Notes: generated by a model not told the origin, from the letters alone. Numbered from the stretch's first letter, positions 36,878 through 46,647 are shown. The stretch: DNA of 64,000 nt from an uncultured Parasutterella sp. (GCA_900766055.1 CAAFTZ010000111.1:1-64000), one strand, 5' to 3'. Made by a program: numbers and translations.

Positions 36878-37750
36878 ATGGCGGACAACAAGACTGACGA
36901 ACCCAAAGAGAAGAATTTTTTTGAGAAGCTCTCGGATCGATTTTTTCATGATGACGCACCTGAGACTCAAAAAGAACTCCTTGATGATCTTCATATTGCA
37001 CACGACAGAAAGCTTCTGACAGACGACGGCATGCACATGATCGAAGGTGTCATGCGCGTCAATAGCCTGCGTGCAGAGGATTTGATGGTTCCTCGGACAC
37101 AGATGATTGTGATTGATATTTCTGAGAACTCTCAGGATTGGATCAAACAAGTCATCGCAGCCGGCCACTCTCGTTTTCCTGTCATTGACGGAGATAAGGA
37201 CAACGTCCTCGGAATCCTTTTGGCAAAAGATCTCCTGCGCTTATTTATTAATCCCGAATACGAAATCCGTCAGCACTTGAGGCAAGCCGTATTCGTGCCG
37301 GAAAGTAAGCCGGCTGATGTACTTCTCAAAGAGTTCCGACTCAAACGCAATCACATGGCCTTAGTGGTTGACGAGTTCGGCTCTGTCTCGGGCCTGATTA
37401 CCATCGAAGACGTATTGGAAGAGATCGTCGGAGAGATTGACGATGAGTATGACGTTGTCAACGATGCTTCCGATATCGTAGCGATCGGCGGCTTTCGCTG
37501 GCGCGTCAAGGCAAGCACCCATATCAACGAATTTAACCGAGTGTTCGGTACGCATTTCTCAGACGATCGGTTTGAAAGCGTAGGCGGCCTGGTTAGCGAT
37601 GAACTGGAGCATGTTCCGCAGGTCGGAGAGTCTGTTGTATTGCAGGGTTTCCGTTTTGTTGTGACCAAAGCGCTGGCTCGTCAGGTCAAAATGCTCACGG
37701 TTGAGAAGCTGGAACCGGAGCAGACCGAACAGCAACCGGCGAAAGCCTAA
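36878..37750 (+). CDS. corC: CorC/YbeX-type CBS-domain protein
   Basis: A 290-residue cytoplasmic protein with two CBS domains (about 70-190; LMVPRTQMIVIDI and VVDEFGSVSGLITIEDVLEEIVGEIDDE) and a C-terminal CorC_HlyC domain (about 205-285; GFRWRVKASTHINEFN). CorC has been linked to Mg/Co efflux, and YbeX more recently to ribosome metabolism. There is no DUF21 membrane domain, so it is the soluble form. Its place between ybeY and lnt is typical. Confidence 0.93.
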   Translation: MADNKTDEPKEKNFFEKLSDRFFHDDAPETQKELLDDLHIAHDRKLLTDDGMHMIEGVMRVNSLRAEDLMVPRTQMIVIDISENSQDWIKQVIAAGHSRFPVIDGDKDNVLGILLAKDLLRLFINPEYEIRQHLRQAVFVPESKPADVLLKEFRLKRNHMALVVDEFGSVSGLITIEDVLEEIVGEIDDEYDVVNDASDIVAIGGFRWRVKASTHINEFNRVFGTHFSDDRFESVGGLVSDELEHVPQVGESVVLQGFRFVVTKALARQVKMLTVEKLEPEQTEQQPAKA

Positions 37751-37764
37751 AACCTCTCAACAAC

Positions 37765-39288
37765 GTGAAGAAGTTCCTTCCGTTCCTAATCGCCCTTTTT
37801 GCAGGCATCGCGCAGGGCTTTTCTCTGGCGCCGGCAAACGAGTGGCTGCAGCTTGCGGCATTAGCCGTCCTGTTTTTTATTTTCGCGGGTCTCCGCACTG
37901 TTAAGGCCGGTTTCCTTGCCGGTCTTTTCTTCGGCATCGGCTGGTTTGCCTCTTCTCTTGCGTGGCTCTATGTCTCGGTCCACGACTACGGCTACCAGCC
38001 GGCAGTTTTTGCCGCATTCGTTGTCTTCATTTTTTCTTGCTACCTGGCTCTTTATCCCGCGGCTGTCGGCGCACTCTGCGCTTGGTCTGTGAAACGCGGC
38101 TCAAGCGCCGGGCTCATGCTTTTAGTTATAGCGCCGGCTGCGTGGGGACTGACAGAATGGCTCAGAGGCGTGTTTTTTTCAGGTTTTCCCTGGAGTGCGG
38201 TATCCTATGCCCATGTTGACGGTTCCCTCTTGGCGTTCGCTCCGATCTGCGGTGCCGACGGGATTAATTTTCTAGCGGCATTTATTTCCGGCTGTGCGGC
38301 GTTCCTCCTCCTGGAGCGCAAAAATCTTAAAGGCATTGCACTTGCCAGTGCCGGACTTCTGGTTGTCTTTTCTCTTGCGTTTGCGCTGGCCGATATTCGC
38401 TGGAGCGAACCGTACAAAACGCTTTCCGTTCGCTTGGTTCAAGGCGGGATCGCTCAGGACGAAAAATTTTCTCCGATGGGCAGTCTCACAAGTTTCGAGC
38501 GTTACGTTCGACTGATGAATGAAAAACCGGCGTCGGAGAACGGTCTTATCGTTCTTCCGGAAACCATTTTTCCGATTCCGCTTCAGCAGCTGAAGCTGGA
38601 AATCTGGAACAAATTTACCCATGTCACTGACGGTAAAGCGGCCTTGATGTTCGGGGGCTTTCTGCGCGGGGAGGACGGATATCGCAACACAGCTGTGCTG
38701 GTCGAGCACGAAAAGATCGTTCAGTCCTACACCAAAAAGCACTTGGTTCCTTTCGGAGAGTACGTTCCTGCCGGATTCAGGTGGTTTATCGACATGCTGC
38801 AGATCCCGATGGGAGACTTGCTGCAGGGGTCGGCTGACCAAAAAACTTTCGAGATTGACGGCGTGTCCGCCGCACCGCTTCTTTGTTACGAAGATCTCTT
38901 TGCATCGGAAATCAGAGAGTGGTGGCAGGGCGGTAAGGCTCCGAATCTTCTAGTGAATCTCTCCAACCTCGGCTGGTTCGGAGATACTCATGCGCTGCCT
39001 CAGCATCTCAATATTTCAAGGATGCGTGCGATGGAATTTGCTCGACCGGTCATCCGCGCAACCAATACCGGCATGACGGCTTATGTCACAAGCAAAGGAG
39101 AAGTCGCCGCTGAGCTTCCTGCCATGAAGCCGGGCAAGCTCGATGTTGAAGTGGCTGCGGCGCAGGGAGAACCGACGCCGTTTGTTAAGTTTGGGGCGCT
39201 TCCTTGGCTCGGAGCCATGGTTTTGCTGCTTATCAGTGCAATCCTTGCCCTGTTGTTCAGAAAAAGACGCCGTCTCCCGCTAAAATAA
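37765..39288 (+). CDS. lnt: Apolipoprotein N-acyltransferase
   Basis: A 507-residue integral membrane enzyme that N-acylates the Cys of lipoproteins, which in this window would include Pal and the efflux lipoprotein. Six N-terminal helices (about 1-200) are followed by a periplasmic nitrilase domain with the catalytic triad in LPETIFP (Glu), KKHLVPFGEYVP (Lys) and LLCYEDLF (Cys), and a final C-terminal helix (GAMVLLLISAILALLF). It starts with GTG at 37765, 14 bases after corC. The basic C-terminal end (RKRRRLPLK) faces the cytoplasm. Confidence 0.95.
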   Translation: MKKFLPFLIALFAGIAQGFSLAPANEWLQLAALAVLFFIFAGLRTVKAGFLAGLFFGIGWFASSLAWLYVSVHDYGYQPAVFAAFVVFIFSCYLALYPAAVGALCAWSVKRGSSAGLMLLVIAPAAWGLTEWLRGVFFSGFPWSAVSYAHVDGSLLAFAPICGADGINFLAAFISGCAAFLLLERKNLKGIALASAGLLVVFSLAFALADIRWSEPYKTLSVRLVQGGIAQDEKFSPMGSLTSFERYVRLMNEKPASENGLIVLPETIFPIPLQQLKLEIWNKFTHVTDGKAALMFGGFLRGEDGYRNTAVLVEHEKIVQSYTKKHLVPFGEYVPAGFRWFIDMLQIPMGDLLQGSADQKTFEIDGVSAAPLLCYEDLFASEIREWWQGGKAPNLLVNLSNLGWFGDTHALPQHLNISRMRAMEFARPVIRATNTGMTAYVTSKGEVAAELPAMKPGKLDVEVAAAQGEPTPFVKFGALPWLGAMVLLLISAILALLFRKRRRLPLK

Positions 39289-39330
39289 AAAGATTATGCT
39301 CAATTCAGCATTGCTGAGAAGAAAAAAGTT

Positions 39331-40233
39331 ATGCTTACATTTCAGGAAGTTATTCTGCGTCTACAGCAGTATTGGAACGGGCAGGGCTGCGCCTTGCTTC
39401 AGCCGATCGACATTGAAGTCGGTGCCGGCACCTCTCATACCGCAACATTTCTCAGAGCCTTAGGCCCTGAACCTTGGAGAGCTGCGTATGTGCAGCCGTC
39501 CAGAAGACCGAAAGACGCCCGTTATGGCGAGAACCCCAATCGTTTGCATCAGCATCACCAGTTTCAGGTGGTTCTTAAACCGGCTCCGACCGACATTGTT
39601 GACCGCTACCTCGGCTCTTTGAGAGCGCTGGGTATCGATACCGAAGTCAACGATATTCGTTTTGTCGAAGACAACTGGGAGAACCCGACTCTCGGCGCCT
39701 GGGGCTTAGGCTGGGAAGTTTGGATGAACGGTATGGAAGTCACCCAGTTTACATACTTCCAGCAGGTCGGCGGCTTGGAATGCAAGCCGATTACCGGAGA
39801 AATCACTTACGGTCTTGAACGTCTGACGATGTATCTTCAGAACTGCGACAACGTTTTCGATCTCGTCTACACAAAGTGGCAGGACGCTTCCGGCGAACAC
39901 ATTCTCACTTACGGCGACGTCTTCCATCAGAACGAAGTCGAGCAGAGCCACTACAACTTCGAGGCGAGCGACCCCGAAAAACTTCTCAAGCAGTTCGACT
40001 ACTTCGAGAGCGAAGCTAAGCGCCTGATGGATTTGAACCTTGCTCTTCCGGCCTACGAAATGGTTCTAAAAGCCGGACATACGTTTAACCTCCTCGACGC
40101 ACGCGGTGCCATCAGTGTGACGGAACGCGCTGCCTATATCGGCCGCATCCGTCAAATTTCCCGAGCCGTTGCTCAAAGTTACTACGACTCTCGTGAACGC
40201 CTCGGCTTCCCGATGTGCCAGAAAAAAGAATAA
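39331..40233 (+). CDS. glyQ: Glycyl-tRNA synthetase alpha subunit
   Basis: A 300-residue catalytic subunit of the alpha2beta2-type GlyRS. The diagnostic start is [18 protein letters not shown], and motifs [20 protein letters not shown] and [10 protein letters not shown] follow. Length matches E. coli GlyQ (303). GAGAAG precedes the ATG. A small TCAGC-ATT-GCTGA hairpin (39307-39319) lies in its leader after lnt. It is followed by glyS after 13 bases. Confidence 0.96.
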   Translation: MLTFQEVILRLQQYWNGQGCALLQPIDIEVGAGTSHTATFLRALGPEPWRAAYVQPSRRPKDARYGENPNRLHQHHQFQVVLKPAPTDIVDRYLGSLRALGIDTEVNDIRFVEDNWENPTLGAWGLGWEVWMNGMEVTQFTYFQQVGGLECKPITGEITYGLERLTMYLQNCDNVFDLVYTKWQDASGEHILTYGDVFHQNEVEQSHYNFEASDPEKLLKQFDYFESEAKRLMDLNLALPAYEMVLKAGHTFNLLDARGAISVTERAAYIGRIRQISRAVAQSYYDSRERLGFPMCQKKE

Positions 40234-40246
40234 AGAGGTTAGAAAA

Positions 40247-42337
40247 ATGGCTTCATTATTGATTGAAATTCAAACAGAAGAGCTGCCGCCGAAGGCACTG
40301 GACAACTTATCCGAGGCATTTGCCAAAGAACTGGCTTTCAGCCTTAAAGAGCAGGATTTAGCCCTTCCGAACGCACAGGTTACCGCTTACGGTTCTCCTC
40401 GCCGTATCGCCGCTCTGATTTCGGATGTCTCCGAAGTGGCCCCCGACAAACCTTTCCGTCAGAAACTGGTGCCGGTAAAAGTCGGTCTGGACGCTGAAGG
40501 CAAAGCTACCCCGGCTCTGAGCAAAAAAATGAAGGCACTCGGCATCGAGTGCGAGCCTTCCGAGCTGAAAGTCGTCAATGACGGCAAGCAGGATCAGCTG
40601 GTATACGAAGGCACCAAGGCCGGTGTTTCTTTGAAAGATGGCTTGCAGATCGCTCTGGATCACGCCGTGCGCCGTCTGCCGATTCCAAAAGTGATGAGTT
40701 ATCAGCTCGAAAACGGCAAGACCGTTGAATTCGTGCGCCCGGTTAAGCATCTCGTTGCCTTGTTCGACAAGGAAATTGTTCCCGTTGAACTGTTCGGCTT
40801 GAAAGCCGGCCGTGAAACGATGGGACACCGTTTCCACGTCCATGAACCGATTTCCATCAAAGAGGCAGAAAAGTATGCCGAGCAGATGGAAAAAGAAGGC
40901 AAGATCGTCGCTTCTTTCGAAGAGAGAAAGAACAAGATGGTCGGAGCGCTCAAGTCTGCCGCTGAAAAACTTCACGCCGAAATCATCATACCCGATGATC
41001 TCGTTAATGAAGTCACCGCTTTGACAGAATGGCCCGTCGTTTACGAATCCGGCTTTGACGAAGAATTCCTCACGGTCCCCGCCGAGTGCCTGATTCTGAC
41101 GATGCAGCAGAATCAGAAGTACTTTGCGCTGAAGGATCAGAACAAGAAACTGATGAACCGCTTCCTGCTGGTTTCTCAGATCGAAGCCAAAGACGGCGGC
41201 GAAGCGATTCGTTCCGGCAACGCCCGCGTTGTTCGCGCTCGTTTAGCCGATGCGAAATTCTTCTATGATCAAGATCGTCTCCAGACGCTTGAATCCCGCG
41301 TCCCCGGCTTGGCCCATGTGGTCTACCACAATAAGCTCGGTACTCAGCTTGAAAGAAGCGAGCGCGTTCAGGAGATCGCCTCCCGCATTGCTGAGCAGAT
41401 CGGTGCCGATCCTGCACTGAGCCGCCGCGCAGCTAAGCTGGCAAAAGCCGATCTGCGTACTTTGATGGTCGGAGAGTTCCCCGAACTGCAGGGCATTATG
41501 GGTGAGTACTATGCTCATCACGATAGGGAAGACGACAAAGTCGCTCTTGCTATCCGCGAGCACTACCAGCCTCGTTATGCCGGTGACGAGCTTCCGTCCA
41601 CACCCGAAAGCCTGGCCGTTGCGCTGGCCGACAAGATCGAGACACTAACCGGCCTCTTCGGCATCGGACAGCTGCCGACCGGAGAAAAAGATCCGTTCGC
41701 TCTGCGCAGACACGCACTCGGCATTCTTCGCATGCTGATCGAAAAAGAACTTCCTCTCTCTTTAGACAATCTGATTGCTATCGGTACGGAAGAAGAGTCT
41801 GTGGTGCCGGGCGTTAAAGATGCCACGGAAGAACTCAAACAGTTCTTCCACGACCGCCTGCGCGTCATGCAGAAGGACCAAGGCTTTACAGCTCATGAAG
41901 TTGAATCCGTGATCGGTTCCGAACCCGCTATCCTCGCGGACGTTCCGAAACGCCTGAAGGCCGTTCATGACTTTATGAGTCTGCCGGAAGCCGAATCTTT
42001 GGCGGCTGCTAACAAACGTATTGAGAACATCCTCAAGAAGAACACGCTGCCGCTGGCAGACGCCGTTGATCCGGCTCTCCTGACAGAAAAAGAAGAGAAG
42101 GATCTGTATGAAGCCATTCGTACGCTGGAACCCAAACTTGAAGCTGACTATAAGGCCGCCCGCTATGAAGACGAACTTCGCAGCCTGGCTCCGCTGAAAG
42201 CACCGGTGGATGCGTTCTTCGATAAAGTGATGGTGAACGCCGAAGACGAGGCCTTGAGAAGAAATCGCTTAACACTGCTCAACGAGCTTCATAAAGCGAT
42301 GAATCAAGTCGCCAAACTTTCGTGTTTAGCCTCTTAA
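40247..42337 (+). CDS. glyS: Glycyl-tRNA synthetase beta subunit
   Basis: A 696-residue beta subunit (E. coli 689). The start MASLLIEIQTEELPPKAL is the family signature, and GAGG lies about 10 bases upstream of the ATG at 40247. Central QQNQKYFALKDQNKKL and the HD-like YYAHHDREDDKVA segment are conserved; the C-terminal DALR-type domain binds tRNA. A terminator follows directly, so plsC starts a new transcript or is read through to. Confidence 0.96.
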   Translation: MASLLIEIQTEELPPKALDNLSEAFAKELAFSLKEQDLALPNAQVTAYGSPRRIAALISDVSEVAPDKPFRQKLVPVKVGLDAEGKATPALSKKMKALGIECEPSELKVVNDGKQDQLVYEGTKAGVSLKDGLQIALDHAVRRLPIPKVMSYQLENGKTVEFVRPVKHLVALFDKEIVPVELFGLKAGRETMGHRFHVHEPISIKEAEKYAEQMEKEGKIVASFEERKNKMVGALKSAAEKLHAEIIIPDDLVNEVTALTEWPVVYESGFDEEFLTVPAECLILTMQQNQKYFALKDQNKKLMNRFLLVSQIEAKDGGEAIRSGNARVVRARLADAKFFYDQDRLQTLESRVPGLAHVVYHNKLGTQLERSERVQEIASRIAEQIGADPALSRRAAKLAKADLRTLMVGEFPELQGIMGEYYAHHDREDDKVALAIREHYQPRYAGDELPSTPESLAVALADKIETLTGLFGIGQLPTGEKDPFALRRHALGILRMLIEKELPLSLDNLIAIGTEEESVVPGVKDATEELKQFFHDRLRVMQKDQGFTAHEVESVIGSEPAILADVPKRLKAVHDFMSLPEAESLAAANKRIENILKKNTLPLADAVDPALLTEKEEKDLYEAIRTLEPKLEADYKAARYEDELRSLAPLKAPVDAFFDKVMVNAEDEALRRNRLTLLNELHKAMNQVAKLSCLAS

Positions 42338-42349
42338 CTCTCCGATCAG

Positions 42350-42374
42350 AAGGCCGCTCCAAGAGCGGCCTTTT
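42350..42374 (+). terminator. Intrinsic terminator of glyS
   Basis: AAGGCCGCTC and GAGCGGCCTT form a perfect 10-bp stem with a 3-base loop, followed by TT. It starts 12 bases after the glyS stop and ends 12 bases before plsC. Confidence 0.85.
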
Positions 42375-42386
42375 CGAACAATAGCT

Positions 42387-43124
42387 ATGAAACTTATGCT
42401 CTGGCTTCGTGCCCTGATTTTTTGGTTCCTTTTTTGTATCACTATCATCTGCTACGGCATTGTTCTTTTCGTATGTATCCCGTTTACATCAAAAGAAGGT
42501 CGTTATGCCATCGTTAAAAAATGGTGCCGGGCCGTTGTCGGTTTAATGCGTACGATCTGCGGTGTCCGCTATGAGATTACCGGCATGGATAATGTGCCGG
42601 CGTCGGGTCCGGTCATTTTGCTGTCAAAGCATCAGTCGGGTTGGGAAACGCTTGCGTTTTTTGCCTTAGTGCCGAGACGTTTGAGTTATATCTATAAGCG
42701 CGAACTCCATCGTCTTCCGATCTTCGGCTGGGGTTTGGCTTCGCTCGGAATGTTCAATGTGGACAGATCTGAGGGACGCACAGCTTTTGAGCGCATGAAG
42801 CGTGAAGTTCCTGGCTTTTTTGCGCACGGCTGGGCCTTGGTACTCTTCCCCGAGGGTACACGCACCGCTCCCGGCGCTTCCGTTAAATACAAAACTGGCG
42901 GCGTTCGTTTGGCGATTGCCACCAATGCTCCGATCGTCCCGATTGCTTTGAATTCCGGCGAATGCTGGCCGAAACATTCGTTTTTGCTGTATCCGGGCAC
43001 AATTAAAGTGGTGTTCGGTGATCCGATCAGTCCGGAAGGAAAAACACCGCACGAACTTAATGAAGAAGTCCGCAGTGAAATTGAAGCCGAGATGAAGCGA
43101 ATTTCTCCTCAATATTACAAATAA
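42387..43124 (+). CDS. plsC: 1-acyl-sn-glycerol-3-phosphate acyltransferase
   Basis: A 245-residue PlsC enzyme making phosphatidic acid. N-terminal membrane helices (ALIFWFLFCITIICYGIVLFVC) precede the catalytic motif KHQSGWET, an HX4E version of the usual HX4D that is common in betaproteobacteria. NVDRSEGR, LFPEGTRTAPG and VPIALNSGECWP complete the four PlsC blocks. It follows glyS as in many betaproteobacteria, but without the gmhB gene often found between them. It is 8 bases before the YgjP-type gene. Confidence 0.94.
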   Translation: MKLMLWLRALIFWFLFCITIICYGIVLFVCIPFTSKEGRYAIVKKWCRAVVGLMRTICGVRYEITGMDNVPASGPVILLSKHQSGWETLAFFALVPRRLSYIYKRELHRLPIFGWGLASLGMFNVDRSEGRTAFERMKREVPGFFAHGWALVLFPEGTRTAPGASVKYKTGGVRLAIATNAPIVPIALNSGECWPKHSFLLYPGTIKVVFGDPISPEGKTPHELNEEVRSEIEAEMKRISPQYYK

Positions 43125-43132
43125 AAAGCTGA

Positions 43133-44404
43133 ATGGTTTTAGATCGTATTTTTCCAAAGATCACCAATTTTTATTTAGACGGATCTCCGTCAGAGGCTGA
43201 AATCGTCTATTCCGACAAGGTCCGGCGCGTGCATATTCGGCTTGGAGGACAAGAAGAACAAATTACCGCCGGACCGGAGGGCGTCATCTATATCACCAAA
43301 GGCTATCCTTCGGCGCTCCAAATTAAGTGGGCGCTGAAATTTCAAAAAAAGAAATTTCTGCCGTACTTTAAATTTTTTGAGGCGGCATCCTTAGCTTATC
43401 CGGAAGTCTCTTCACGTTTGACGCAGCAGGATTCCGAATTTGTCCATCATTCGGCTTTAGAAGGACGTTATTCCGTCCGGTACCGCATTGTCCGCAGCAG
43501 CCGCAGAAAGAATACTCAAATCGCCTATGAAGGTGGTCTTTTGGTGGTTTGCTGCCCGACGAAGCTCACGGACTTCGAAGTGGAACTTGAGCTTCAGAAA
43601 TCAGCAGCGAAAATTATTCAATTATTGGAGAAGATGCGCCGCGGTACTCCGACTCTGGAAAAAGAGCCCACTTCGGCCAAAGCAGCGAACAGCATTCGGC
43701 TTGCAGACGGTGCAGAAGTCCAAATTATTTGGCAGCCCGGGAAACGCAAGAGCATTTTAATTTCGATGCCCAACTCAGAGCAGCTACTGGTGAAGTATCC
43801 GACACGCAGCTCTCGGGAAAAAGTGATGGGCTGGGTTCTTTCGCAGCAGGCGTGGATTCAGAAGAAACGGCAGAAAAGCTTAGGGAAGGAAGATACCAAT
43901 CGGGCCTTTTTTGAAAAACTGTTTTCCGAACATGAAATTACACTGCTGGACGTCAAAAGAAGAGTTCGAGTGTCGAGCGTGCGTAAGGAGTCCGGTGTCT
44001 TTGATGATGAGATCGTGCTGTGGATCAAGGACGCGAACATCAGTCGCGAGCAGTTCCTCGAGGTTCTCATAAAAACCATCAAGAAATGGGCTCTTACAGC
44101 CCTGCAGGAAGAATTTGAGATCAAGCTCGCGCAGATGGGGCCTTTTAGATATCCCTATCGAAAGTTCTTTTTGACGTCGGCTAAAACGCGTTGGGGAAGC
44201 TGCAGCAGCCGCGGTCATGTCCGCATTCATTGGAATACGGTGTTTGTTACGAAGTCCGAGCGGGATTATCTTTACACGCATGAGGCGGCTCACCTGACGG
44301 AGATGAACCATTCCGCACGCTTTTGGCAGCTCGTTGAACTGCATTGTCCTGATTACAAGCGGGTTAGGACAATGCTGCATTCAAGGACGCTTGGATTTCT
44401 TTAG
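43133..44404 (+). CDS. YgjP-type (DUF45) metallopeptidase domain protein with repeated N-terminal module
   Basis: A 423-residue protein whose C-terminal half is a YgjP/DUF45 zinc-metallopeptidase-like domain: KTRWGSCSS (351-359), HEAAH (H383, H387) and NHSARFW (H393). Usual DUF45 proteins are about 230-250 residues. Here the strand-rich module that normally precedes the catalytic region (third copy about 193-247, ending QQAWIQKKRQ) seems preceded by two diverged copies at about 22-80 and 112-168. Each has a basic RK turn, two strands and an amphipathic helix. The substrate of the family is unknown. It lies 8 bases after plsC and converges on rsmA with a 4-base overlap. Confidence 0.85.
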   Translation: MVLDRIFPKITNFYLDGSPSEAEIVYSDKVRRVHIRLGGQEEQITAGPEGVIYITKGYPSALQIKWALKFQKKKFLPYFKFFEAASLAYPEVSSRLTQQDSEFVHHSALEGRYSVRYRIVRSSRRKNTQIAYEGGLLVVCCPTKLTDFEVELELQKSAAKIIQLLEKMRRGTPTLEKEPTSAKAANSIRLADGAEVQIIWQPGKRKSILISMPNSEQLLVKYPTRSSREKVMGWVLSQQAWIQKKRQKSLGKEDTNRAFFEKLFSEHEITLLDVKRRVRVSSVRKESGVFDDEIVLWIKDANISREQFLEVLIKTIKKWALTALQEEFEIKLAQMGPFRYPYRKFFLTSAKTRWGSCSSRGHVRIHWNTVFVTKSERDYLYTHEAAHLTEMNHSARFWQLVELHCPDYKRVRTMLHSRTLGFL

Positions 44405-45225
44405 TCAGGCTGAACCTGACCGGGAAGGACAATCGAAATGCCCGCCGCATGAACCAAGCGAGCCAGGCGAATGAAGTTTTCCAGAGGCACGCTTTCGGCG
44501 CGCTGCTCCGGTTTGATTCCTGCCTCCTCCATCATTTCGGCAGAAATCCATTTAGAAAGATTGTTCTTTAAGGTTTTGCGGCGCATAGCGAAAGATGCCG
44601 CGACAACCTGATGGAAGGTTTCTTCATCAACATCTGCCGGATTTTGGATCGGGATCATGCGGACAACGGAAGACATGACTTTCGGCGCCGGCGTAAATGC
44701 CTCGGGCGGCACATCAAAGAGCTTTACCATGCGGTATTTTCTTTGAAGCATGACGGAAAGCCGTCCGTAGGCTTTCGTTCTCGGAGCGGCGACCATTCTG
44801 TCGACCACTTCCTTCTGAAGCATGAAATGCTGATCTACGACGCGGTCGCTGATTTCGGAGAGCTTAAAGAGGAGCGGGGAAGAAATGTTGTAGGGCAGAT
44901 TGCCGACCACGCGGATCTTTTCTTCCGCGGCGAAGTCTCTCCAGTCAAACTTCAAGGCGTCAGCCTCAAGAACGGTTAAGTGTTCGGGCATGAATTTGGT
45001 CCCCAGCCAAGCGGCAAGATCTCGGTCAATTTCAACACAATAGATGTGCTTGGCGCCGGCAATTAATTCTTTCGTCAGGGCAGCCTGTCCCGGCCCGATT
45101 TCGATGATCTTCTGACTTTCCTTCGGGTCGACGGCTTCGGCAATTTTGTTGATCCAGAAGTCATCATTGAGGAAGTTTTGCCCGAAACGTTTGCGCGCTT
45201 TATGGTGCTTGAGTACTTCAGCCAT
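44401..45225 (-). CDS. rsmA: 16S rRNA (adenine1518/1519-N6) dimethyltransferase
   Basis: A 274-residue SAM-dependent methyltransferase (KsgA). The N-terminal KARKRFGQNFLND is followed by SAM motif I IIEIGPGQAALT, motif IV NLPYNISSPLL and the C-terminal helical domain. It dimethylates two adenines in helix 45, a late ribosome-assembly checkpoint. Only 15 bases separate its start from a strong terminator hairpin behind surA, so a promoter must overlap the end of surA or the gene depends on read-through. pdxA, usual between surA and rsmA in enterobacteria, is absent. Confidence 0.96.
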   Translation of the reverse strand: MAEVLKHHKARKRFGQNFLNDDFWINKIAEAVDPKESQKIIEIGPGQAALTKELIAGAKHIYCVEIDRDLAAWLGTKFMPEHLTVLEADALKFDWRDFAAEEKIRVVGNLPYNISSPLLFKLSEISDRVVDQHFMLQKEVVDRMVAAPRTKAYGRLSVMLQRKYRMVKLFDVPPEAFTPAPKVMSSVVRMIPIQNPADVDEETFHQVVAASFAMRRKTLKNNLSKWISAEMMEEAGIKPEQRAESVPLENFIRLARLVHAAGISIVLPGQVQPD

Positions 45226-45241
45226 TTCTTGATTCCATGAA

Positions 45242-45270
45242 AAAACGCTTAGGTGGCCTAAGCGTTTTTG
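45242..45270 (-). terminator. Strong intrinsic terminator between surA and rsmA
   Basis: AAAAACGCTTAGG and CCTAAGCGTTTTT form a perfect 13-bp stem with a 3-base loop, flanked by A and T runs. It begins 12 bases past the surA stop and ends 17 bases before the first base of rsmA. Confidence 0.9.
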
Positions 45271-45281
45271 ACTTTACGATT

Positions 45282-46643
45282 TTATTCTTCCGGTTTGTTG
45301 ATTCGCTTCTCAACATAGGCTTCCGAACGCAAGCGTCTTTCCCAGTCGAGGACGGCATCGCCGAGTTTCTGCTCACGCAGTGCTTCTCTAGCTTGTTCTC
45401 GCTGGCGTTCGTTAACGCCGCTCTTGGTTCTGCGGTCAAGCACCTGGAAGATGTGCCAGCCGTAGGGCGTGCGGATCGGTTCACTGATTTCACCGACGCT
45501 CAGTTTGTCGAGCTGCTGCTCCATTTCCGGAGGAACGTCACCCGGGTATAGCCAACCGAGGTCGCCGCCTCGTGTTCCGGACGGATCTGCGGAATGCAGA
45601 CGAGCCAGTGTTTGGAAGTCACCGTCGCCTTTATCAAGACGGGATTTGATCTCGTTTAAGCGCTGAATCACAACTTTTTCCGGCGTGACGTTCGAGGGGC
45701 GCATCATGATGTGGCGCACATGTGTCTGACGAACACCTTGCTCTGCTTGTGCTCCGGGGTCGCGGACGCCCATCAGCTTGAGAATCTGGAAAGAGTTTCC
45801 GGCCTGGAGGGGAATGATGTCGCCGGCTTTGTGATTCTGAAGGGCCTGTACAACAAACGGAGGAAGTTTTCCGGCAGGAACCCATCCCATGACGCCGCCT
45901 TCCATTGCTTCAGGCGTGACGGAGTATTTCGCTGCCAGCTGGCTGAAGTCTGCGCCTCTCTGAGCCTGTTCAAGTGCTCTGGAAGCTGTTCTCTGTGCAG
46001 CTTCAACTTCCGCTTTGGTGGGATTTTCAGGGAAGCTGATGACAATACGAGACAAACGGTACTCCATGCGTTTGCCCGGACCGCTTTGGTCTTTCAGATA
46101 CTGATCGATTTCGCTCTCGGGGATCTGGATCTTGTCGTCCACATCTCTTTCACGAAGACGCTGAGTAATTAGTTCGCTGCGGATCTCGCTCTTGAAGCTC
46201 GGAACGGAAATACCGTCGGCAGCCAATTTCTTTTCGAGCTGAGGAACGGTTAAACCATTATTGGTCGCAATCTGTTCGATGGCGCCGTTAAGCATATTGT
46301 CATCGATACGAATACCGGTGTCGCGGGCTTTTTGCTCGATGATTCGTTCAAGAATCATACGATCGAGCGTCTGGTCGCGAAGGTTTTCCATCGGAGGCAG
46401 GGCAATGTTTCTTCTGCGAAGATTCATTGCGACTTGATGAATTCTCTGCTGCAGCTGAATTTCTGTAATCACATCATGGTTGACAACAGCAGCGATGCGG
46501 TCGACCGGAACGGGTGCGTTTTTATGAGCCGCAGCCGCTTCCTTCTTTGCCTGCGCTTTCTGAGCGTACGCATTGTCTGCATTGACAGCGCCGAGGGAGA
46601 GGAGGGCGCAGGCACATACTGCATAAAGATGAGTCAGTTTCAT
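45282..46643 (-). CDS. surA: Periplasmic chaperone and peptidyl-prolyl isomerase SurA
   Basis: A 453-residue outer-membrane-protein chaperone. A Sec signal peptide (MKLTHLYAVCACALLSLGA...AYA) leads into the SurA_N chaperone domain (about 40-180; AAVVNHDVITEIQLQQRI). Two parvulin domains follow, P1 (RLSRIVISFPENPTK) and P2 (VRHIMMRPSNVTPEKVV; GDLGWLYPGDVPPEME), then the C-terminal helix. The start at 46643, 4 bases after the lptD stop, is preferred because it puts the signal peptide at the N-terminus; an ATG at 46664 is possible. LptD, the gene just upstream, is a classic SurA client. Confidence 0.94.
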   Translation of the reverse strand: MKLTHLYAVCACALLSLGAVNADNAYAQKAQAKKEAAAAHKNAPVPVDRIAAVVNHDVITEIQLQQRIHQVAMNLRRRNIALPPMENLRDQTLDRMILERIIEQKARDTGIRIDDNMLNGAIEQIATNNGLTVPQLEKKLAADGISVPSFKSEIRSELITQRLRERDVDDKIQIPESEIDQYLKDQSGPGKRMEYRLSRIVISFPENPTKAEVEAAQRTASRALEQAQRGADFSQLAAKYSVTPEAMEGGVMGWVPAGKLPPFVVQALQNHKAGDIIPLQAGNSFQILKLMGVRDPGAQAEQGVRQTHVRHIMMRPSNVTPEKVVIQRLNEIKSRLDKGDGDFQTLARLHSADPSGTRGGDLGWLYPGDVPPEMEQQLDKLSVGEISEPIRTPYGWHIFQVLDRRTKSGVNERQREQAREALREQKLGDAVLDWERRLRSEAYVEKRINKPEE

Positions 46644-46647
46644 AGTT

